Origin: Solimonas soli DSM 21787
GTDB taxonomy: Bacteria; Pseudomonadota; Gammaproteobacteria; Nevskiales; Nevskiaceae
Direction of reading: 5' to 3'
Length of the DNA stretch: 64,000 nt
Assembly: GCF_000474945.1 (NCBI RefSeq)
Contig: NZ_KI440837.1
Span: forward strand, 124,001-188,000
Position 1 is the first letter of the stretch. Every line of letters starts with the position of its first letter. Both the position numbers and the translations under genes were made by a program. Shown one piece after another: positions 27,738-37,200 of this stretch. Under the pieces are notes generated by a model. The model saw nothing but the letters and a program-made list of their open reading frames with translations, was not told the origin of the DNA and did no database searches.

Positions 27738-27768
27738 TTGACATTGAAGTTAACTTCAATCTTAGGCT
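27738..27768 (+). promoter_or_regulatory. MerR-type promoter/operator of the OYE gene
   Basis: TTGACA (27738-27743), exactly 19 bp, then TAGGCT (27763-27768). The spacer is filled by the 18-bp perfect palindrome ATTGAAGTTAACTTCAAT (27743-27760). Its core AAGTTAACTT equals that of the known SoxR box, but the encoded regulator is not SoxR. The divergent MerR gene starts at 27720, so the operator can also control its own gene. Confidence 0.8.
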
Positions 27769-27797
27769 CTGCGCTTTCAATAGGCAAAGCCTCTGTC

Positions 27798-29042
27798 ATG
27801 AAGCTCTTTTCTCCGCTTGAACTCCCCCATGGTTCGGTCATTCCGAACCGTATCGCCAAGGCCGCCATGGAAGAGAACATGGCCGACAACGACCATGCGC
27901 CTTCGACCGAGTTGCTGCGTCTTTATCGCGCCTGGGCCGAAGGCGGAGCGGGTCTCATCATCACCGGCAACGTGATGGTGGATGCGCGGGCCATGACCGG
28001 CCCCAGCGGCGTGGTGTTGGAAAACGATCATCATCTTGGCCGATTCCGCGCGTGGGCCGAAGCGGCTCGTGCGCACGGCGCGCAGGTGTGGATGCAGATC
28101 AATCATCCCGGCCGGCAGATGCCGGCGGGGCTGGGTCAGGAGACGTGGGCACCTTCCGCGATCGCGCTCGATCTTGGCAGGCAGTCGAACCGATTTCGAA
28201 CGCCGCGTGCAATGACGGAAGCCCACATTGCCGAAGTCGAAAAACGCTTCGTGGACACCGCGCTTCTTGCCGAGCGCGCGGGATTCACCGGCGTGGAAAT
28301 CCATGCGGCGCACGGTTACCTGCTCAGTCAATTCCTCTCGCCGCTGGCCAACCAGCGGCAGGATCGCTGGGGCGGAAGTATCGAGAACCGCGCGCGGCTG
28401 CTGCTCGACATCGTTCGCCATGTGCGCGCTGTCGTGTCGCCCGGCTTCGCCGTGGCGGTCAAACTCAACTCGGCTGATTTCCAGCGAGGAGGATTTTCGC
28501 CGGAAGATGCGCAGGTGGTGGTGTCCATGCTCGCGCCGCTGGGCGTTGATCTCGTCGAACTTTCCGGCGGTAGTTATGAGGCGCCGGCGATGATGGGCGC
28601 AGCTCGCGATGAGCGAACCTTGGCGCGTGAAGCCTACTTCCTCGAATTCGCCCGCGACATCGCCAAGGTGGCAACGATGCCGCTGATGGTCACCGGCGGC
28701 ATTCGGCGGCGTGAGGTCGCAGAGAAGGTGATCGAAAGCGGTGTTGCGATGGCCGGGATTGCCACGGCGTTGGCCATAGAGCCGAATTTGCCTCGGAATT
28801 GGCGAAACGGAAAATCCGATGCGCCGGCACTCAAGCCCATCACTTGGAAGAACAAGCCGCTCGCGGCAACGGCGCACATGGCGGCGGTCAAATATCAACT
28901 GACCCGCCTCAGCCACTGCCGAAGGACAGCCCCGGGTGTTTCACCTCTCTGGGCATTGATCCTTTCGCAACTGGCCATGAAGCGTCGTGCGAAGCGGTAT
29001 CGCCTTTGGATGGAAACGCGATTCGTCAAACGTGGAGCATGA
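27798..29042 (+). CDS. Old Yellow Enzyme-family NADH:flavin oxidoreductase
   Basis: FMN-dependent ene-reductase, 414 aa. TIM-barrel features: LELPHGSVIPNRIAKAAMEE, WMQINHPGRQ (FMN/substrate site), GVEIHAAHGYLLSQFLSP with the His-x-x-His-type pocket, RWGGSIENRARLLLDIV, and the phosphate site VTGGIRRREVAEKV. The C-terminal 60 residues are longer than usual and less conserved. The ATG at 27798 is used; the reading upstream runs through the promoter. OYEs reduce activated double bonds of reactive electrophiles. The gene has lower GC and different codon use from the chromosome around it and is under a MerR-type promoter. Confidence 0.92.
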   Translation: MKLFSPLELPHGSVIPNRIAKAAMEENMADNDHAPSTELLRLYRAWAEGGAGLIITGNVMVDARAMTGPSGVVLENDHHLGRFRAWAEAARAHGAQVWMQINHPGRQMPAGLGQETWAPSAIALDLGRQSNRFRTPRAMTEAHIAEVEKRFVDTALLAERAGFTGVEIHAAHGYLLSQFLSPLANQRQDRWGGSIENRARLLLDIVRHVRAVVSPGFAVAVKLNSADFQRGGFSPEDAQVVVSMLAPLGVDLVELSGGSYEAPAMMGAARDERTLAREAYFLEFARDIAKVATMPLMVTGGIRRREVAEKVIESGVAMAGIATALAIEPNLPRNWRNGKSDAPALKPITWKNKPLAATAHMAAVKYQLTRLSHCRRTAPGVSPLWALILSQLAMKRRAKRYRLWMETRFVKRGA

Positions 29043-29052
29043 GGCCAAGGCC

Positions 29053-29265
29053 ATGCCAGAGAAAGCGCATGTAATGGCGGATGGCCGGTTCACCGAAGTT
29101 GATTTCGGTGGGCATACGGTCGAAGTGCCGACGGGTGGCTATTACGATCGTTTCCGGATGAATCCGGATCTCGACGAAGTGGCGCGAGATCCTGCCGCTG
29201 GAAACATCGATTATTTCCGCCGTATGCCGAAGCAGAAGGTCGTCACCAGGGCAGGGCCAGCTTGA
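29053..29265 (+). CDS. small hypothetical protein at the end of the insert
   Basis: 70 aa, mixed charge, no membrane segment or signal: GRFTEVDFGGHTVEVPTGGY then FRMNPDLDEVARDPAAGNID. The composition is protein-like and it follows the OYE stop codon by 10 bp on the same strand, so it may be cotranscribed. The family is not recognised. It could also be the end of a larger gene that lost its front when the insert formed. Confidence 0.45.
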   Translation: MPEKAHVMADGRFTEVDFGGHTVEVPTGGYYDRFRMNPDLDEVARDPAAGNIDYFRRMPKQKVVTRAGPA

Positions 29266-29308
29266 CGTAGTCCAGCGAAATGCGATGCTGGAGTCATCGT
29301 GAAACGAA

Positions 29309-29336
29309 AAAGGCCGCGGCATGCGCCGCGGCCTTT
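29309..29336. terminator. bidirectional terminator between the insert and lon
   Basis: 12-bp perfect stem (29309-29320 / 29325-29336) with an ATGC loop. On the minus strand it ends in CCTTTTTCGTTTC, an ideal U tract for lon; on the plus strand CCTTTGTCTTG follows, giving weaker termination of the OYE unit. Confidence 0.85.
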
Positions 29337-29366
29337 GTCTTGCCGCTCGCTGCGTCGAAGCGACGC

Positions 29367-31763
<2,397 letters not shown>

Positions 31764-31944
31764 GAGATCTCCTGGTTGATGTCCGGCATTATGCCGGCTC
31801 GCCAAATAAGCGATGTGGCTCTGATGCGGCCATCGTCGCAAGAATCAAGCCGCGCATCGGGTCACGCACAGACATCTGTCACGGCATCAACGACTTGGCG
31901 ACCGTCCGGAGCAACCCGGACCTGCCGCCGCGGGCACTGTGGAC

Positions 31945-34059
31945 TCAGCGTACCGTGAAGCGCGCGACGCCGCTTGCATGCTCCGCGCCGTCGCCGCCGC
32001 GCACCAGCGCCCGCAACACGTGCGCGCCGCCGCGCAGCGGCCAGTCGTAGTACGGCCCGCGCGTCTCGGCGACGACCTGGCCGTCCAGTTCCCAGCGCAC
32101 CACCGCGACGGGCTCGCGCCACGCCAGCTCGAAGCGAAACGCCTGCAGCGCCTCGGGTATGCGCGGATCGCGCGCCAACAGGAGACCATCGAAAGGCTGT
32201 GCGAGTTCGGGCACGGCGGGCGCCTCGTCGTCGTCGGCGGCGGCCGGCGCGGCGTCGCCGGCGGCGGCGACGCGCTGCGCGCGCAGCGCCGCGTCGGCCG
32301 GCAGCCGCGCCAGCAGCGAGCGCGTCAGCAGCGCCGGCCCGCGCGCGCCGGTCACGCCTTCCGTCGCCCGCCCGGACAGATTGCCGATCCACACGCCGAC
32401 CAGCCAGCGGCCGTTGTAGGCGACCGTCCAGGCGTCGCGGTAATCACTCGAGGTGCCGGTCTTCACGGCGGTGGCGACCGGGAAGCGCAGCACGCCGCCT
32501 TCGCCGAATTCGAGCAGGCGCGCCGAGGCATCGGACAGGATGCCGCTCACGGCGCGCGCCGCCTCGCGGCTGTAGGCGGCGCGCGGCGGCGGACGCGGCG
32601 CCGATTCGTCGAGCACCGTCAGCGGCTGCCAGAGACCGTCGCGCGCCAGCGCCGTGTAGGCCTGCACCAGCTCGTACAAGGTCAGCGCGCCATTGCCGAG
32701 CGCGAGACCGTCGCCGTAGACGTCCGGATGCTCGCGCAGGCTGTCGACGCCGAGCGCGCGCAGCCGCGCCAGGAACGGCGCCTGGCCGACGAACTGCAGC
32801 GCCTTCACCGCCGGGATGTTCAGTGAATTGCCGAGCGCTTCGGCGAGCGTGACGCTGCCGTAGTGCACGCGGCTGTAGTTGCGGTACTCGTGCAGACCGC
32901 CGTTGATGCGTTCGCGCAATTCGGCGTCGTCGATCGTCGTATCCGCGCGCCAGCCGCGTTCGAGCGCCATCGCGTACAGCAGCGGCTTCAAGGTCGAGCC
33001 CGGCTGGCGCGGCGTCTGCACCGGATCGATGCCGATCACGTCGGGATGCAGGCGATCGGCGGTCGCATAGGCGCGCACGCGATTGCCGTCGAGGTCGACG
33101 ACGAGGACCGCGCCCTGCGCCGCGCCTTCGCGCGCCAGATCGCGCAGGCGTTCGCGCAGGAAGGCTTCGGCGGCGGCCTGCAGCTCGCCGTCGAGCGTGG
33201 TGCGCAGGCGCATCGCGCCGGGCCGCGTGCGCGCCGCCGCGCGCGCCGCCCAGGCGACGAAGTGCGCGGCCTGCAGCGCCGGCCGTGCGCGGGCCAGCGG
33301 CGGCGCGGCCTGCGGCCCCGCCGCATGCCATTGGCCGCGCGCCGTCATGGCCTGCGCCAGCGTCTGCATGCGCGCCTGCAGCGCCGGCGGATCGTTGGCG
33401 AGACGGGTCGGCGCGCGCACCAGCACCGCGAGCGCGAGCATCTCGTCCGGCGACAGCGTGTCGAGGCTGCGGTCGAAGTAGTACGCCGCCGCCTGCGCGA
33501 CGCCGCGCCGATTGGCGCCGTAAGGCACCTGGTTCAGATAGAACTCGAGGATGTCGGCCTTGGCGAACCGCGCCTCGAGGCGCAGCGCCTCGAAGCCTTC
33601 GACCCAGCGCGACCAGAGATTGCGCGGCCGCGGATGCAGGATGCGCACGACCTGCTCGCTGATCGTGCTCGCGCCGCGCACGGCGCGGCCGCTGCGCAGA
33701 TTGGTCCACAGCGCGGAAAGGCGTGCGCGCCAGTCGATGCCGTGATGCGTCCAGAAACGGCGGTCCTCGGCGGCGACGATCGCCGCGCGCAAGGTCGCCG
33801 GCACCGCCGACAGCGGCACGCGCTCGTGCAGGTTCCAGCCGCCGTCGTAGGCGAGTCGCAGCGGTCGGCCGTCGCGGTCGAGGATCTCGGCGCTGCGCGC
33901 CGCTTCGGCGTCGAGGCGCAGGGTGTCGGGCAGGTCGCGCTGGGCGACGAGCGTGGCGAAGATCAGCAGCAGTCCTGCCGCGCCCGTGAATGCGAGACAG
34001 GCGCGGCCTGCCAAAGCAGTGCGGCGACACATCCGGAGCGGCGGCCGATCGGGCTTCAT
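31945..34059 (-). CDS. pbpC: penicillin-binding protein 1C
   Basis: Bifunctional class A PBP, 704 aa, inner membrane with the bulk in the periplasm. One N-terminal membrane segment is followed by the glycosyltransferase domain (IVAAEDRRFWTHHGIDW, GASTISEQVVRIL, LEFYLNQVPYG). The transpeptidase domain has PGSTLKPLLYA (Ser-x-x-Lys), GNSLNIPAV (Ser-x-Asn) and VKTGTSSDYRDAW (Lys-Thr-Gly). A C-terminal domain of about 100 residues (PBP1C-specific BiPBP_C) ends the protein. Start ATG 34059. It follows the alpha-2-macroglobulin gene on the same strand, an arrangement conserved in many proteobacteria: A2M is thought to trap proteases after envelope damage while PBP1C repairs the wall. Confidence 0.95.
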   Translation of the reverse strand: MKPDRPPLRMCRRTALAGRACLAFTGAAGLLLIFATLVAQRDLPDTLRLDAEAARSAEILDRDGRPLRLAYDGGWNLHERVPLSAVPATLRAAIVAAEDRRFWTHHGIDWRARLSALWTNLRSGRAVRGASTISEQVVRILHPRPRNLWSRWVEGFEALRLEARFAKADILEFYLNQVPYGANRRGVAQAAAYYFDRSLDTLSPDEMLALAVLVRAPTRLANDPPALQARMQTLAQAMTARGQWHAAGPQAAPPLARARPALQAAHFVAWAARAAARTRPGAMRLRTTLDGELQAAAEAFLRERLRDLAREGAAQGAVLVVDLDGNRVRAYATADRLHPDVIGIDPVQTPRQPGSTLKPLLYAMALERGWRADTTIDDAELRERINGGLHEYRNYSRVHYGSVTLAEALGNSLNIPAVKALQFVGQAPFLARLRALGVDSLREHPDVYGDGLALGNGALTLYELVQAYTALARDGLWQPLTVLDESAPRPPPRAAYSREAARAVSGILSDASARLLEFGEGGVLRFPVATAVKTGTSSDYRDAWTVAYNGRWLVGVWIGNLSGRATEGVTGARGPALLTRSLLARLPADAALRAQRVAAAGDAAPAAADDDEAPAVPELAQPFDGLLLARDPRIPEALQAFRFELAWREPVAVVRWELDGQVVAETRGPYYDWPLRGGAHVLRALVRGGDGAEHASGVARFTVR

Positions 34060-34094
34060 GATTCCTGGAGGCCGTGGCGCGAAACCTCGACGCC

Positions 34095-34200
34095 CACCTC
34101 CCCTAGGCCCTCCCCCGCAAGCAGGCGGAGGGGAACGCACAGGACCGACGGCTTGGCAGCCCTCTCCGCCCCTGCGAGGCGGGCGCAGAGGGCTGGACGA
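34095..34200. repeat. paired palindromes (REP-like) between A2M and pbpC
   Basis: Two neighbouring hairpins: CCCTCC (34108-34113) with GGAGGG (34127-34132), and a longer one, 34157-34171 with 34181-34195 (9 bp, one mismatch, 5 bp). Sequences like CCCTCTCCGCCC...GCGGGCGCAGAGGGCTG resemble dispersed palindromic repeats common in GC-rich proteobacteria. They may also lower transcription into pbpC. No ORF here is credible. Confidence 0.55.
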
Positions 34201-34233
34201 GGCGGGGCGCCACGCTCCCTGCACGCGTTCGCT

Positions 34234-37200
34234 TCATGGTCCGGCCCCGATCCGGAACCGCGCCGCCATGCCGTTGCCAAACACGTCCGGGTCGTACATG
34301 CGCTCGACGTGCGTCTCGATCGCCGCGAACTCGCCGGTCGCGACGGCCTGGCCGATCCACGCCAGCTGGTAGCGGCCCTCCGTGACCTCGTCGGCGTAGA
34401 AACGCACGGCGTCGAAGCGCAGCTCGCGGTGATAGAAGGGATACGGGTACGCCGGGCTCGCCTCGGCCATCGCCTCGGCGCCGATACCGGATGCCGTCGC
34501 CAGATCGGGGTTCAGCGGCTCGAAGCCGGCCGGCACCGGATCGTCGACGACCAGATACGTCGCCCAGGCCGGCACGTCGACGACGAGCTCGGCCTTGATC
34601 AGCTCGCCGCGTTTCACCGCCAGCACCTCGCCTTCGAGCGGCTGCCATTGGCCCTGGCGCTGCACGCTGTACTTGCGCACGACCGACAACCCCGCCGACC
34701 GCGGCGCCGCGGGTGGCGGCGTCGCATAGCGCAGCATCGTCGTCACGTAGGCGCGTCCCTGCCCTTCGCCGCTGACTTTCAGCGGCGCGGCGGTCGCGGC
34801 CTTCACGTCGAGCGGCTTGACGAGGCTCGCCGAACGGCCGGCGGCGAGCTGCACGCTGCCGAGCGCGAGCTCGCCCAGGACGGCGCTCGCCTTCATCTGC
34901 AGCGGCGTGGCCTCGTAGCGATCGGCATACTCGATCAGCGCGCGCGTGCACCAGACGTTCTCCTGGGTGTCTTCCCAGTACGTGCGCGTGCCGCGCGCCT
35001 GCGCGATCGTGCGCGTCAGCTTCATCGGCAGCTCGGCCTCGCTGTCGTTCGCCGCGCCGCGCGCCAGCAGCGCCGACAGCGCCGCGCAGTTCGAGCGCAA
35101 GGGTGAGCCGAGCAGCCAGGCGTAGACCGTGGTGTCGCTGTCGTCGTCGAGCGCCAGCGTGCCGGCCGACTGCTGGCCGCGCGCGAGGATGCGCGCGACC
35201 GCCGCCTGCAGCGCGTCGTCGCCGCCTTTCGTGCGCGCCGCGGCCTGCGCATAGAGCGCTTCGCCGAACAGACCCATGCGCGGCAGCTGCGGCAGGTAGC
35301 GATGCAGTTCGTCGCCGCTCAGCTCGCCGCGCTGCGCGAGCGCGGCGAGCGCGATCGCACGCACCTGGCCGCGCATCTCGGCGCTGTCGTAGCCGCTGGC
35401 CTTGATGTCTTCGCGCAGCAGGCGCTGCAGATAGGCGTCGAGCTTGTCCCAGACCTCGCGCGGCGGCGCGTAGCCGAGCTGCTGCAGCCAGCCGAAGGCG
35501 AGCGCGGTGTAGGCCGACAGATACGGACTCGCGCGCTCGTCCTCGGGCACGAAGAAGGCCATGCCGCCGCCCGGCGCCTGGAAGGCGGCGGCATTGTCGA
35601 GCGTCGCCTGCGTCAGCGTCGCCGCCTCGGACCACTCCGGCGGCGCGGCGAGACGATCGCGCAGCTTGAGGAAGTGCGCCGCCATCACGCCCTTGGTCAG
35701 GCGCTGCTCCCAGCACAGGTACGGGTATTCGGCCATGTAGCGGAAAGCACCGTCGAGATTGCCGATCACCGTGCTCGCGAAGTTCAGCTGCAACTCGGCG
35801 CGCGGCGCGTCGGCCGGTGGCTTCAGGGGAATCGTCAGCGGCGCATCGGCGGTCAGCGGGGAGAAGTCGGCCGCGGTCACCGTCATCGGCCGCTCGTGCA
35901 CCGGCACGTCGAGCTGCAGCGCGTCGCCGCGGTCGCCCTCGCCGGCGCGTGCGACGAAATGCACCTTGCCGCCGCCATCGATCGTCAGCGGCACGGCGAC
36001 GTTGCGGCGCTCGAAGGGCTGCAGCTCGATGGTCTGCGCCAGCGTGCCGCGCGCCGCGCCGCTCGCCTCGATGCTGAGCGCCAGCGTGCGCGCCTTCTGC
36101 TCGCGGTTCATCACCGTGAATTCGGCGTCGACGCGATCGCCGCGCGTCAGCTGGTTCGGCAGCGCCGGGCGCAGCTCGGTCGGCTTGTTGACCGCCACCG
36201 AGCCCTGGCCCAGACCCATGCGGTCGGATGGCGTGACCGCCAGCGCCAGCACGCGCCAGCCGGTGAGATTGTCCGGCGCGGTGAAGGTGAAGCTGGCGCG
36301 GCCCTGCGCATCGGCGGGCAGCGCCGGATTCCAGTACGCGACGAACTTCTCGACCGAGCGCAGCGACAGATCGGCGCCGCCGTCGCCGCCGGGGCTCGCG
36401 CCCTTCTTCTCGAACTTCTGCCGGCCGACCAGGCGCGTCAGCAGGCTGTAGTTGGTCAGGTCCAGCGGATCGAGGCGGGTGAAGCCTTTGAGCGGATCGA
36501 AGTAGCCGGCGCCGCCCTGGATCAGGTCGAACACTGCCTCGTCGAGCACGGCGACGGCGAACTCGACCGGCTCGCCGCTGGCGTGGCGCGGCGTCGCCTG
36601 GAGCGCGACCTGCACGCTGTCGCGCGGCCGCAGCTCCGGCTTCGCCGGCGTCACCCGCACCTGCAGCTCGCGATACGGATCTTCGACGCTCAGCGTCGCG
36701 TAGCCCATGCGGAACGTCGGCTTGCCGAGATCGACATGGTCCTTGACCGGCGCCGCGACGCGCGGCGACATGACGACGACCGACACGTAGGCGCCCGGCA
36801 GATAGTCGGGTTTGATCGGGATGTCGATCACCGGCGTCGCCGTCGCCAGCGTCTCGGTGCGCCGCTCGATCACGCCGTAGCGCTCGACCGTGATCAGCGC
36901 GGTCGCGCCGGGGAACGGGTTCTTGACGAACAGCTTGGCGGTATCGCCGACCTTGTACGTCGCCTTGTCGATGCGCACGTCGAGCGAATAGTCCGGCGTG
37001 TCCTCCCAGAGCACGGCGTTGGCGCCTTGCGCGTAGATCCAGGTGCTCGATTCGTGCAGACGGCCTTTCGTGTCCTGCGTCATGGCTATCGCGCGCAGCT
37101 CGCCGCCGGCGTCCGGCGTGAACGTGCAGACGTCGCCCTCCGCGCTCGAACGACCCTTGCAGGTCGCGATGCGCTGCCATTGCTGGATGTAGCGCGTGAT

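Noticed and set aside
26327-29312. ACGAAAAA at both edges of the lower-GC insert as a target-site duplication
   Set aside because: Eight bases ending in an A-run are common beside terminators (the right copy is part of the lon terminator), so it is not evidence of transposition.
31764-31944. Sigma-32 (heat-shock) promoter before lon
   Set aside because: CTTGATT- and CCACAT-like elements exist on the minus strand, but the spacing is 24 bp (17 bp with a poorer -35). The match is too weak to claim.
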